Assembly (NCBI GenBank): GCA_022601135.1
Contig: JAHZJB010000126.1
Coordinates: 62,001-126,000 of the forward strand
DNA length: 64,000 nucleotides
Source of the DNA: Actinomycetes bacterium
GTDB lineage: Bacteria > Actinomycetota > Actinomycetes > Mycobacteriales > Mycobacteriaceae
Direction: 5' to 3'
Shown: positions 36,833 to 44,839 of the stretch, one piece after another
Numbering within the stretch: position 1 is the stretch's first letter
Layout of the letters: every line of letters begins with the position of its first letter
The notes under the pieces: model-generated
What the model was told of the DNA's origin: nothing
Seen by the model: only the letters and a program-made list of their open reading frames with translations
Databases searched by the model: none
Made by a program: the position numbers and the translations under genes

Positions 36833-39700
36833 TCGCGGTGGAGACGGCCAGGGTTGGGGCACCGGCCGCGGCCGAACCATCTGCGGCCACCAGAACCACC
36901 TCCCGAGTAGCGCGGCGATGGATGGCGTCATGAAGGATCGGACCACCAGCGTGTCGAACAACAGGCCCAAACCGATGGTGGTGCCCACCTGCGCCAGGAC
37001 CGTCAAGTCGCTGACTGCGAAGGACATCATCGTGAATGCGAACACCAGGCCAGCGGAGGTCACCACCGATCCGCTGCCGCCCATCGCGCGGATGATGCCG
37101 GTGTTGATGCCGGCGTGCAGTTCTTCCTTGAGGCGGGCGACCAACAACAGGTTGTAGTCAGCGCCGACGGCCAGCAAGATGATCACCGCCATCGCCAGCA
37201 CCATCCAGTGCAGTTCAATCCCGAGCAGGTGCTGCCAGAGGAGCACCGAAAGGCCGAACGAAGCACCCAGGGACACCACCACCGTTCCGACGATGACGGC
37301 CGCCGCGACCACACTGCGGGTAATGACCAGCATGATGCCGAAAATCAATGCTAGCGCCGCGATTCCGGCGATCAGCAGGTCATAGGTGTTCCCGGTGGAC
37401 ATGTCCTTGAACATCGCTGCTGTACCGCCGAGGTAGATCGAGGATCCCTCGAGCGGGGTGCCTTTGACCGCCTGTTTGGCGGCGTTCTTGATCGCATCGA
37501 TGTGCGCGATGCCTTCGGGGGTCATGGGATCGCCCTCATGGGAGATGATGAAGCGCACCGCATGCCCGTCCGGCGACAGGAACTGTTCCATGCCCCGTTT
37601 GAAGTCCGGGTTATCGAAGACCTCCGGGGGCAGGTAGAACGAATCGTCGTTCATCGACGCGTCGAACGCCTCGCCCATGGCCGCCGCATCCGCCTGCATG
37701 GCGGCCTGCTGCTCCTGCATGCCCTTCTGGGTCGAATACATGCCCAGCACCATGGCTTTCATGTTCTTCATGGTCTGGATCATCTCGGGCATCATCGCCG
37801 TCAGTTCGGGCATCAGCGCGTCCAGGCGTTCCATGAGCGGCAACAAGTTCTTGATGTCCTCGGTCATGATGTTGACGCCGTCGAGGGTGTCGAACACCGA
37901 CCGTAGAGCCCAGCAGGCCGGAATGTTGTAGCAGTGCGGTTCCCAGTAGAAATAGTTGCGGATCGGGCGGAAGAAGTCATCGAAATTGGCGATACTGTCC
38001 CGCAATTCCTCCATGTTGACGACCATGCCCTTCATCTGGGCGACCATGCCGTGGGTGACGTCAGCCATCTGCTGGGTGAGGTTCGCCATCCGCTGCATCT
38101 GATCGATGGTCGTCTGCATGTCCTCAGCCTGCTGCATAGTCTTGGCGGTGAGGTCCTGGTTGTACTTCTCGGTCAGTTTCTGACTTGTGCCTTGCATGCT
38201 GATCAAGAACGGAATTGAGGTGTGTTGGATCGGTTTGCCGTCGGGCCGGGTGATGGCCTGCACGCGCGCAACACCGTCCACCGCGAAGATCGCCTTGGCG
38301 ATCTTGTTGATCACCAGGAAATCGGCTGGATTCCGCAGATCGTGATCGCTCTCGATCATCAGGACTTCCGGGTTCAACCGGGCTTGGGAAAAGTGCCGCT
38401 CAGCCGCCGCGTAGCCCTCGTTGGCCGGCAGGTCGGCCGGCATGTAATTGCGGTCGTTGTAGTTGGTCTGGTAGCCGGGCAGGGTGAGCAAACCGACCAG
38501 TGCGAGGGCGATCGTCGCGACCAGGATCGGTCCCGGCCAGCGCACCACCGCCGCACCGAGCTTGCGCCAGAAGCGCACCCGCATGGCGCGTTTGGGCTCC
38601 AGCAGCCCGAATCGGCTGGCTACGGTCACCACCGCGCTGCCCAAGGTGAGCGCCGTGACGACCACGACGATCATGCCGATCGCCAGCGGAACCCCAAGGG
38701 TCTGAAAGTAGGGCAGCCTGGTGAAGCTCAGGCAGAAGGTCGCACCGGCGATCGTGAGGCCCGAGCCCAACACCACGTGGGCGGTGCCACCGAACATCGT
38801 GTAGTACGCCGATTCTCGGTCCTCGCCGACGGCTCGCGCCTCCTGGTAACGCCCGATCAGGAAGATGGCGTAGTCCGTCGCGGCGGCGATCGCCAGAATC
38901 ACCAGCAGGCTGGTCGCGAACGTCGAGAGGCCGATGATCTGGTGGTAGCCCAGGAAAGCGACGACACCCCGTGCTGCGCTCAATGACAGCACGACCGAGA
39001 CGAGCACCAACAGCAAAGTGGCGATCGACCGGTAGACGAGCAGCAGCATGGTGATGATGACGATGAATGTCGTGATCTCGGTCATGCGCAGGCTGCGGTC
39101 CCCGGCGATCTGCTGGTCGGCGGCCAGCGCTGCGGCACCGGTCACATAGACCTGGACGCCGTCCGGGGGTTGCAGGGAGGCGATGATGTCCTGTACCGAT
39201 TCCACCGACTCGTTGGCCAGCGTCTCGCCCTGGTTTCCGGCGAGTTTCACCTGAACGTAAGCGGCTTTGCCGTCGCTGCTCTGTGCGCCGGTAGCGGTCA
39301 GCGGATCACCCCAGAAGTCCTGCACGGACTCGACATGTCTGGTGTCGGCCTCGAGCCTGGCGACCATCTGGTCGTAGAACTCGTGGGCCGCCGCGCCCAG
39401 CGGCTGTTGACCCTCCAACACGATCATCGCCGAACTGTCGGACGTTCCCTCCTCGAAGACTTCGCCCATCCGCTGCATGGCGATCACCGCTGGCGCTTCA
39501 TTGGGGCTCATCGAGACCGCCCGGATTTGGCCGACGGTTTCGAGTTGCGGCACAACGACGTTCAGGACCACGACGAGGGCGACCCAGGCCAGAATGATCG
39601 GCACAGCGAAGGCGCGGATGAACCGTGGCACCCTCGGCCGGGAGGTGCCTGGAGGTGTCTGGGACGCGTCGGCCGGCGCGTCGGTCGTCGCGGCGCTCAC
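36818..39700 (-). CDS. mmpL5: RND superfamily transporter MmpL5
   Basis: Protein of 960 aa from GTG 39700, overlapping mmpS5 by GTGA. Twelve membrane helices, two large periplasmic domains; proton-relay Asp-Tyr pairs in [18 protein letters not shown] and [17 protein letters not shown]. The second periplasmic part holds the long helical hairpin (about 490-680) rich in Met/Gln heptads ([19 protein letters not shown]) and the paired Cys region [13 protein letters not shown] found in MmpL4/5. It exports siderophores and, in M. tuberculosis, bedaquiline and clofazimine. Sequence I remember for Rv0676c aligns along its full length. Confidence 0.96.
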   Translation of the reverse strand: MSAATTDAPADASQTPPGTSRPRVPRFIRAFAVPIILAWVALVVVLNVVVPQLETVGQIRAVSMSPNEAPAVIAMQRMGEVFEEGTSDSSAMIVLEGQQPLGAAAHEFYDQMVARLEADTRHVESVQDFWGDPLTATGAQSSDGKAAYVQVKLAGNQGETLANESVESVQDIIASLQPPDGVQVYVTGAAALAADQQIAGDRSLRMTEITTFIVIITMLLLVYRSIATLLLVLVSVVLSLSAARGVVAFLGYHQIIGLSTFATSLLVILAIAAATDYAIFLIGRYQEARAVGEDRESAYYTMFGGTAHVVLGSGLTIAGATFCLSFTRLPYFQTLGVPLAIGMIVVVVTALTLGSAVVTVASRFGLLEPKRAMRVRFWRKLGAAVVRWPGPILVATIALALVGLLTLPGYQTNYNDRNYMPADLPANEGYAAAERHFSQARLNPEVLMIESDHDLRNPADFLVINKIAKAIFAVDGVARVQAITRPDGKPIQHTSIPFLISMQGTSQKLTEKYNQDLTAKTMQQAEDMQTTIDQMQRMANLTQQMADVTHGMVAQMKGMVVNMEELRDSIANFDDFFRPIRNYFYWEPHCYNIPACWALRSVFDTLDGVNIMTEDIKNLLPLMERLDALMPELTAMMPEMIQTMKNMKAMVLGMYSTQKGMQEQQAAMQADAAAMGEAFDASMNDDSFYLPPEVFDNPDFKRGMEQFLSPDGHAVRFIISHEGDPMTPEGIAHIDAIKNAAKQAVKGTPLEGSSIYLGGTAAMFKDMSTGNTYDLLIAGIAALALIFGIMLVITRSVVAAAVIVGTVVVSLGASFGLSVLLWQHLLGIELHWMVLAMAVIILLAVGADYNLLLVARLKEELHAGINTGIIRAMGGSGSVVTSAGLVFAFTMMSFAVSDLTVLAQVGTTIGLGLLFDTLVVRSFMTPSIAALLGRWFWWPQMVRPRPVPQPWPSPPRLRAG

Positions 39701-40125
39701 GCGGACTTCAAAAAGCAGAAGGTCAGGGCATCCACTCCGGTGGCGGTCCTCTCATCTCTCAACTCGTCGTCGACGACGATTCGGCAGCTGATCGACTCGC
39801 CGTCACCCTGAGCGATGATGTTCGGCGCCGCCGACGGCGCCGTTGTCTCCAGCGTCAGCGACCACGGCAGGGCCGCACCGTCGATACGTTGCGGCTTGGC
39901 GTCCAAGTCCAGGTAGTTGATGTTCGCGTAGCTGCCCGAACCGGAAACCTCATAGCGCACCACCTTCGGGTCGAAAGGCTCCGGATCATCGGCGAAAACC
40001 TCGGGTGTCACGAGAACGCCCTCAGAACCGAAGAAGGTTCGGATCCGACTCACGGTAAAACCAGCGATGATTGTCACCACCACGAGCACCAGGGGGAGCC
40101 ACACCCGCTTGAAAACCGCCATCAT
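39697..40125 (-). CDS. mmpS5: MmpS5, membrane-anchored partner of MmpL5
   Basis: Protein of 142 aa from ATG 40125 with AGGA upstream, equal in length to M. tuberculosis MmpS5; a TTG at 40134 is also in frame. One membrane helix (about 7-27), then a beta-sandwich domain with [19 protein letters not shown] and the two Cys ([16 protein letters not shown]) typical of MmpS. It couples to MmpL5 in the periplasm. Second gene of mmpR5-mmpS5-mmpL5; the 101 bases before it hold no obvious second operator. Confidence 0.95.
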   Translation of the reverse strand: MMAVFKRVWLPLVLVVVTIIAGFTVSRIRTFFGSEGVLVTPEVFADDPEPFDPKVVRYEVSGSGSYANINYLDLDAKPQRIDGAALPWSLTLETTAPSAAPNIIAQGDGESISCRIVVDDELRDERTATGVDALTFCFLKSA

Positions 40126-40235
40126 CGCACCCAATCCTGCTCGAGACCGTGGTGTCGAAGTGCTGTCATGCCGCCGTTAACGCCGTATCTACCTGTGCAC
40201 CTGCGCATCTTGCGGCAGGACAGATCGTTGGCGTC

Positions 40236-40736
40236 TCATTGCGGGTCCTCGTTGGTCTGATCACGGAACTCTTCCAGGGAGTCGGTCAGGACCGTCTCCA
40301 TGTAGGCGGAAAGGTCGCGCATTTCCTGCAGTCGGCGGCCGCGCTCGGGGGGCGAGCCACGCATTGCGTGCAATCCGGAGTCGGCCATGTCCTTGAGGTC
40401 GGACATGGTGCGAATTCGCTGGCGCTCGCCGGCGGCGAATGCGTGCGGACGCAGACGGAAGTACGTGCGGCGGTCCCCGGCGACGCCGAGTCGCTCGATA
40501 TATCCGAACTGAATCAGCATGCGGGCATTGGTGCTGATCCCGCCGCTGCTAGCCCCCAGCGCCGACGCCAGCTCCTCAGAGGACTGCCGTTCCGGCACGC
40601 ACACCAGCAACCAGCCCAGCAACCGACCTGCCAGCCGGGTCAAGCCGTTCGATTCGAAGTATCCGCCCATTTGCTCGACGAAGTCCATGATTTCGGCATC
40701 GGGCTTCTCACCAGCCAGCCCCGCATCAACGCTCAC
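40236..40736 (-). CDS. mmpR5: MmpR5 (Rv0678-like) MarR-family repressor
   Basis: Protein of 166 aa from GTG 40736. Winged-helix MarR protein: FVEQMGGYFESNGLTRLAGR, LLGWLLVC, RQSSEELASALGASSGGIS (recognition helix), NARMLIQFGYIERL and the wing AGDRRTYFRLRP. Nearly identical blocks to Rv0678, whose mutation raises bedaquiline/clofazimine tolerance through MmpS5-MmpL5. Unlike M. tuberculosis, where the regulator diverges from mmpS5 as I recall, here it is the first gene of the same operon and on the same strand. Expected ligand: fatty acyl/monoacylglycerol-like lipids. Confidence 0.95.
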   Translation of the reverse strand: MSVDAGLAGEKPDAEIMDFVEQMGGYFESNGLTRLAGRLLGWLLVCVPERQSSEELASALGASSGGISTNARMLIQFGYIERLGVAGDRRTYFRLRPHAFAAGERQRIRTMSDLKDMADSGLHAMRGSPPERGRRLQEMRDLSAYMETVLTDSLEEFRDQTNEDPQ

Positions 40737-40750
40737 GAGTTTCCGCTCAC
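40733..40750 (-). other. Possible leaderless five-codon upstream ORF of mmpR5
   Basis: GTG at 40750 stands exactly 7 bases after the TACAGT -10 box, as the exporter start does at its copy of the promoter. It reads five codons (VSGNS) and its TGA (40735-40733) overlaps the mmpR5 start GTG 40736 as GTGA. It could feed ribosomes to mmpR5 by coupling. Alternatively transcription starts at another base and mmpR5 has a short leader. Confidence 0.4.
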
Positions 40751-40758
40751 AAGTTTCA

Positions 40759-40777
40759 CTGTAATCTGAAATTACAG
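40759..40777 (-). promoter_or_regulatory. MmpR5 operator and promoter of mmpR5-mmpS5-mmpL5
   Basis: On the minus strand CTGTAAT-TTCAG-ATTACAG is an exact 7-5-7 palindrome, with TACAGT (40763-40758) as -10 box inside and after it. It shares TTCAG core, arm symmetry and the downstream GAAACTTGTGAG with the exporter promoter at 34425-34451. The arms differ between the two sites but remain self-complementary in each. Confidence 0.85.
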
Positions 40778-40804
40778 CGCGTGCTGGCTGAACCGATGCA
40801 GCGG

Positions 40805-41098
40805 TCAGTTACAGGTGTCGGCGCCAATCCAACGGCCGTTATAGCTCACACAAGCCTGAGCCGGCGGCGGCGGTGGATCGTCGGGCATCGGCGCGTAATA
40901 TGCCGGCGGCGGAACGTAGGGTGCGACGACGTCGGCGAGGTTCGCACAACCACTGACCGATACCCGCCGTCCAACGCTTGCGCACACGTCGGCGTGGGCT
41001 TCGCCGGCGGATTGGAATAGCACGATAGCCCCGGGAACGGCCCCGAGGGCCGATACGACGGCCACCGCCGCGGTCCATGACCGAGTCCAATGACCCAT
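40805..41098 (-). CDS. Small secreted protein with signal peptide, unknown function
   Basis: Protein of 97 aa from ATG 41098. Signal peptide with hydrophobic core AAVAVVSALGAVPGAIVLF and probable cleavage after AHA (about residue 36), leaving about 60 residues with four Cys (VCASVG, GCANL, ACVSYNG, DTCN) and a Pro/Tyr run (PYVPPPAYYAPMPDDPPPPPAQ). The Cys spacing suggests two disulfides. Similar small secreted proteins occur beside MmpS/MmpL and hemophore genes in mycobacteria; role unknown. Confidence 0.72.
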   Translation of the reverse strand: MGHWTRSWTAAVAVVSALGAVPGAIVLFQSAGEAHADVCASVGRRVSVSGCANLADVVAPYVPPPAYYAPMPDDPPPPPAQACVSYNGRWIGADTCN

Positions 41099-41171
41099 AT
41101 TGCGTGTCTCCTCACTGACCGAACCAACGTGTCTCGGCTTGTCGAAGTTTACGGCGCCCGATGGTGGGGCA

Positions 41172-41540
41172 CTACCGAGTCACGTCGCAGCGCTCCCGCA
41201 GATCCTTCAGTGGCTGGCGGATACCGTAGATCTCGGCCTCGACCTGCGGGTGGGCGTTCATGTACTCCTGCACCGCGGGGCGGATCTCGTCGTCCGGCTT
41301 CCCGTGCAGGCCGGTGAAGAAGTTGTTGACCTCAGGATGGGTGAAAAGATAGATACCCATCGCCGTTCCCACACTGCCGGAGACCTGAGCGAGGTCGGCC
41401 GCCGTGCAATTGGGGGGCGGCGGCGGTGCGGGCTGGGCGAATGCCGGCGAAGCGCCGCCGAGCAGTAGCGCGGCCGCGACCGTCCCGCCACCGATCAATC
41501 CAGCTGTCGCACGGCGGACTGCAGGTCCTGAAAGCAGCAT
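41172..41540 (-). CDS. Hemophore-related secreted heme-binding protein
   Basis: Protein of 122 aa from ATG 41540, with GAGGAG upstream; a much longer in-frame reading upstream overlaps the lipoprotein gene and is rejected. Signal peptide to about residue 35 (ALLLGGASPAFAQPA), then a four-helix domain with CTAADLAQVSGSVGTAMGIYL, FTHPEVNNFF, Tyr-rich end EIYGIRQPLKDLRERC. This is the pattern of the mycobacterial hemophore family (Rv0203 type), which carries heme to MmpL transporters. Two Cys near both ends may form a disulfide. Neighbourhood with MmpL5 is suggestive only. Confidence 0.8.
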   Translation of the reverse strand: MLLSGPAVRRATAGLIGGGTVAAALLLGGASPAFAQPAPPPPPNCTAADLAQVSGSVGTAMGIYLFTHPEVNNFFTGLHGKPDDEIRPAVQEYMNAHPQVEAEIYGIRQPLKDLRERCDVTR

Positions 41541-41729
41541 TTGTGAGCTCCTCGGTTCATCCCATGCGGCCGACCGATCCGGTGGCCGCGGGTCCCGAAA
41601 GCCAATCACATCCGACCGGTAAGGAAAAGTCCGATCATCGAAATCGGGCGTGCCAGGCGCCGCACCAAGTCCCGTTGACCAGCGCGTCACCTTCGTCACT
41701 CCCACCACAAGCGCCGTACGCTGAAAAAT

Positions 41730-42275
41730 ATGAAGAAGCGGCTTGCGCTGGCGGGTGCACTGAGTTGCACCGCCGTGCTGGCCGGTTGCCAAACCACCGT
41801 CCAGGGCACCCCCCTCAGAGTCCCCGACACCCACAACGAGCCGGACTTCCCGACGCCGCGGCCCAGCAGGCCCACCGCGGCGCCGCCTTCCACCATCGAG
41901 CCAACGCCATCTCCGACGGCGCCAACGCTGCCTGGCGCCGAGGTGCTCGAACCCCGCAACGGTGTCGTGTTCATCCAGACGAAATCCGGCAAGACCCGCT
42001 GTCAACTCGACCAGCAGGAGGTGGGCTGTGAGGCCGCGTTCACCAACACTCCCGATGTCCGAGGCTCGCCGGCCAACGGGGTACGGCTGAGCGCCCGCGG
42101 GCAAATCACTTGGGTTCTAGGCAATTTGGGCGATATCCCAGCCGTCACCCTGGACTACCGGACCTATTCGGCAGTGGGCTGGACGATTGACGCCAGCGCC
42201 GCCGGCACTCGATTCACCAATGACAGCACCGGGCGCGGCATGGTCATCAGCGTCGAGGGTGTCGAAGGCTTCTGA
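41730..42275 (+). CDS. Secreted lipoprotein, unknown function
   Basis: Protein of 181 aa from ATG 41730. Lipobox LAGC with acylated Cys20 (TAVLAGCQTT), then a disordered Pro/Thr/Ser stalk (about 30-70) and a globular beta-rich domain of about 110 residues with one Cys pair (RCQLDQQEVGC). Expected in the cell envelope, anchored by lipid. Alone between divergent hemophore gene and the broken oxidoreductase; function not recognisable. Confidence 0.82.
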   Translation: MKKRLALAGALSCTAVLAGCQTTVQGTPLRVPDTHNEPDFPTPRPSRPTAAPPSTIEPTPSPTAPTLPGAEVLEPRNGVVFIQTKSGKTRCQLDQQEVGCEAAFTNTPDVRGSPANGVRLSARGQITWVLGNLGDIPAVTLDYRTYSAVGWTIDASAAGTRFTNDSTGRGMVISVEGVEGF

Positions 42276-42299
42276 GCTTCGGCCCTTAGGGTGTTTTTC

Positions 42300-43248
42300 G
42301 TGGACCACGTCGATTTCAGAGTCTTTGTCGAGCCCCAACAGGGCGCCACCTACAACCTACAACGACCAACTCGCCGTCGCACGTACGGCCGAGGCCGCCG
42401 GCTACTCGGCCTTCTTCCGGTCCGATCACTATCTGGCGATGAATGCCGACGGGCAGCCCGGCCCCAGCGACTCGTGGGTGACGCTGGCCGGACTCGCTCG
42501 TGAGACGTCCTCGATCCGGCTCGGCACCATGGTGACCTCAGCGACCTTCCGCCACCCGGGTCCATTGGCCATCTCGGTGGCACAGGTCGACGAAATGTCA
42601 GGCGGGCGTATCGAATTCGGGATCGGGGCCGGATGGTTCGAAGCTGAGCACCGCGCCTACGCCATCCCGTTCCCGCCGCTGGGCGAGCGATTCGACCGAC
42701 TCACCGAACAACTGGAGATCATCACCGGGATGTGGGCCACCCCGCTTGGCGAGACGTTCGACTACCCCGGAAACCATTACCGCGTCTCCGATTCTCCCGG
42801 GCTGCCCAAACCCGTCCAATCGCCACACCCGCCGATCATCATCGGCGGCGGTGGAGCCAAACGCACCCCCGCACTGGCCGCAAGATTCGCCGCAGAGTTC
42901 AACATCCCGTTTGTGCCGTTGCCCACGTTGGAAACGCAGTAAGCACGGGTAGCGGCGGCGGTCGAGAACGCGGGGCGCGCGCCGGATTCCCTGACCTACT
43001 CGGCGGCGTTCGTGGTGTGCGCAGGCCACGACGAGGCGACGATCACCAAACGTGCCGCGGCGATCGGACGGGACGTCGACGAGCTTCGCGCCAACTCGCC
43101 AGCGGTAGGGACGCCCACCGAGATCGTGAATAAGCTGGGTCCCTTCCTCGAGGCTGGCGTTCAGCGGGTCTACCTGCAGCTTCTCGACATGTCGGATCTG
43201 GATCACGTCACGTTCTTCGCCGACCAGGTCTGTACCCAGCTTCGCTGA
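42300..43248 (+). pseudogene. LLM-class F420-dependent oxidoreductase, broken by a 7-bp duplication and a stop codon
   Basis: From GTG 42300 the protein starts VDHVDFRVFVEPQQGATYN, then frame is lost at a tandem duplication CTACAAC CTACAAC (42350-42363); dropping one copy joins it to DQLAVARTAEAAGYSAFFRSDHY. That frame carries the TIM-barrel features of the luciferase-like family (RLGTMVTSATFRHPGPLA, GRIEFGIGAGWFEAEHRAY) until TAA 42940-42942, after which the same frame continues with AVENAGRAPDSLTYSAAF to the stop at 43248. Two independent lesions indicate a real pseudogene more than a single read error. Without them it would be about 313 aa, normal for the family, which reduces with F420H2. 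Confidence 0.88.
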
Positions 43249-43289
43249 CCCGGCGGTCGGCCCGACACCCGCGGCTACCATCGGAGGCC

Positions 43290-43724
43290 GTGACCCGCCC
43301 CGACCGCGACGACGACGCCCGACACCGGGCAACCCGCGTACCGTGGCACCACCGAACACCGGCAGTGCTCGGGGTGAGCGTGGCAGGCCTGGCCGCCATC
43401 GCCATTCTGGTCGTTTCCATCAACTATGTGTCCCGTCAATTCACTGAACCCCCGCGGGCTCCGATCACCTACCCCGGGCCGACGTCCGCGGCCACCGACA
43501 CCCGGTCGTCGACACCGACCACGGCACCAGCGACCACGAGCACCAGAGCGCCCATCACCAGCGACAGCAACTCCGGCCCGACGCTGTCCAGCAGGAACGT
43601 CCCAGAGGCGTCCACCCGGAACCCCGAGACCTCCAGCCGGAGGCCGAACTCTCGTCCACCCAGAACCCGCGAGAATGACATCTCCGCGGCACCGACCACA
43701 CGCAGCCGGCCGAGGGCTCCTTGA
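43290..43724 (+). CDS. Single-pass membrane protein with Ser/Thr/Pro-rich exterior
   Basis: Protein of 144 aa from GTG 43290. A basic N-terminus (about 1-25), one membrane helix (AVLGVSVAGLAAIAILVVSINYV, about 25-47) and an exterior of about 95 residues made of Thr, Ser, Pro and Arg with no folded domain. Composition like that of O-mannosylated stalks of mycobacterial envelope proteins. Unknown function. First of four same-strand genes up to 46693. Confidence 0.65.
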   Translation: MTRPDRDDDARHRATRVPWHHRTPAVLGVSVAGLAAIAILVVSINYVSRQFTEPPRAPITYPGPTSAATDTRSSTPTTAPATTSTRAPITSDSNSGPTLSSRNVPEASTRNPETSSRRPNSRPPRTRENDISAAPTTRSRPRAP

Positions 43725-43775
43725 CACGCACGTCAGGCTCGGCCCGGTAGGCGCAAGCGCCTACTATCGGGTTCC

Positions 43776-44243
43776 GTGGCGGGCTACGGAACTCCGGACG
43801 ACCAGAACAACTACTCCGATGACGAGCCGACTCACGTCACCAACTACGGCTCCCACGGAAAGCCACCACCCGCCGTGGAGCCATGGTTCCGCAAGCCGGT
43901 CGCGCTGGTGACGTTCGGTGCCGTCGGCACCGTGCTCACCGCGCTGGTCGTCTACGGGCTGGCCAAGGCCATCACCGGGGACTCGACCTCGGACACGACC
44001 CCGACAACCTCGCTGACCCCGATAACATCCACGGAGGTTCCGGTGGTACCGCCCCCGTCGACGGTGACCGAAACGGTGACAGTGACCACCACGCCGACGA
44101 CCACGACCGGGGCGACGACCATCACCACAACCACCACCGCGCCGACGACGACAGCGCCGAGCCCGACCGTGAGCACCAGTACCGTGACGCAGACCGAGAC
44201 CAAGACGATCACCGAACCGCCACCGGCCGAACCACAGCCCTAA
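43776..44243 (+). CDS. Single-pass membrane protein with Thr-rich stalk
   Basis: Protein of 155 aa from GTG 43776. Cytosolic start MAGYGTPDDQNNYSDDEPTH, one membrane helix (about 43-64, VALVTFGAVGTVLTALVVYGLA), then about 85 residues dominated by Thr with Pro, Val and Glu (runs such as TTPTTTTGATTITTTTTAP). Same design as the preceding gene and as the tail of the Hsp70-like protein downstream. The DUF202 gene follows after 21 bases. Confidence 0.65.
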   Translation: MAGYGTPDDQNNYSDDEPTHVTNYGSHGKPPPAVEPWFRKPVALVTFGAVGTVLTALVVYGLAKAITGDSTSDTTPTTSLTPITSTEVPVVPPPSTVTETVTVTTTPTTTTGATTITTTTTAPTTTAPSPTVSTSTVTQTETKTITEPPPAEPQP

Positions 44244-44264
44244 TCCAGGATCGGAAGGGGGATC

Positions 44265-44642
44265 ATGGCCGATCAACTACCGGACACTGCCACCCGGCTC
44301 GCTCTGGACCGCACCCGCCTAGCGGCCGAGCGCACGTTGATGGCGTGGATCCGGACCAGCACCTCACTGATCGCTTTTGGTTTCACCATCTTCAAGTTTT
44401 TTCAGTACCTGGCGACGGAGGAGCACAACCACCGCCCGATTCTGAGCCCGTGGGCGGTCGGAATGTTCATGATTGTCATCGGGCTGACCGCGTTGGTGCT
44501 GGCCTGGTTCCAGCATCGCCGGGAGACGCAATCCCTACGGGCGGAAGGCGCCCACATGCCGTACTCCCTCGCCGCGGTCATTGCCGGCTTGATCGCCTGC
44601 CTCGGCCTGTTGGCACTAGTCGTGGTGGCTTGGCGGCTGTAG
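44265..44642 (+). CDS. DUF202 (YidH-like) small membrane protein
   Basis: Protein of 125 aa from ATG 44265, preceded by GGAAGGGGG. Conserved N-terminal RLALDRTRLAAERTLMAWIRTSTSLIAFGF, the DUF202 signature, and three membrane helices (about 30-48, 65-85, 100-122). Members sit in the plasma membrane; some YidH/DUF202 proteins have been linked to vacuolar transporter chaperone-like or copper/stress settings, but no role is established here. Confidence 0.87.
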   Translation: MADQLPDTATRLALDRTRLAAERTLMAWIRTSTSLIAFGFTIFKFFQYLATEEHNHRPILSPWAVGMFMIVIGLTALVLAWFQHRRETQSLRAEGAHMPYSLAAVIAGLIACLGLLALVVVAWRL

Positions 44643-44839
44643 CGCGACCCGCGCCGAGCTCTTCGGCCCAGCGCACTGCGGGTGCGCCGCTGAAACCAAC
44701 CCACATGACGCGGGAACCGACGTTCCCACCGCTGTAGCGGCCGGAACGGACGACGCGCGAGGAGGGCGGTCACGAACACTCACCAGAGGTGTTCGACACG
44801 CTCTAGGGTGGTGACGGCCCGGACAGGAGACTCACCACC

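Noticed and set aside
41541..42104. Long N-terminal extension of the hemophore gene
   Set aside because: It overlaps the lipoprotein gene on the other strand and would bury the signal peptide; ATG 41540 has a good ribosome site.
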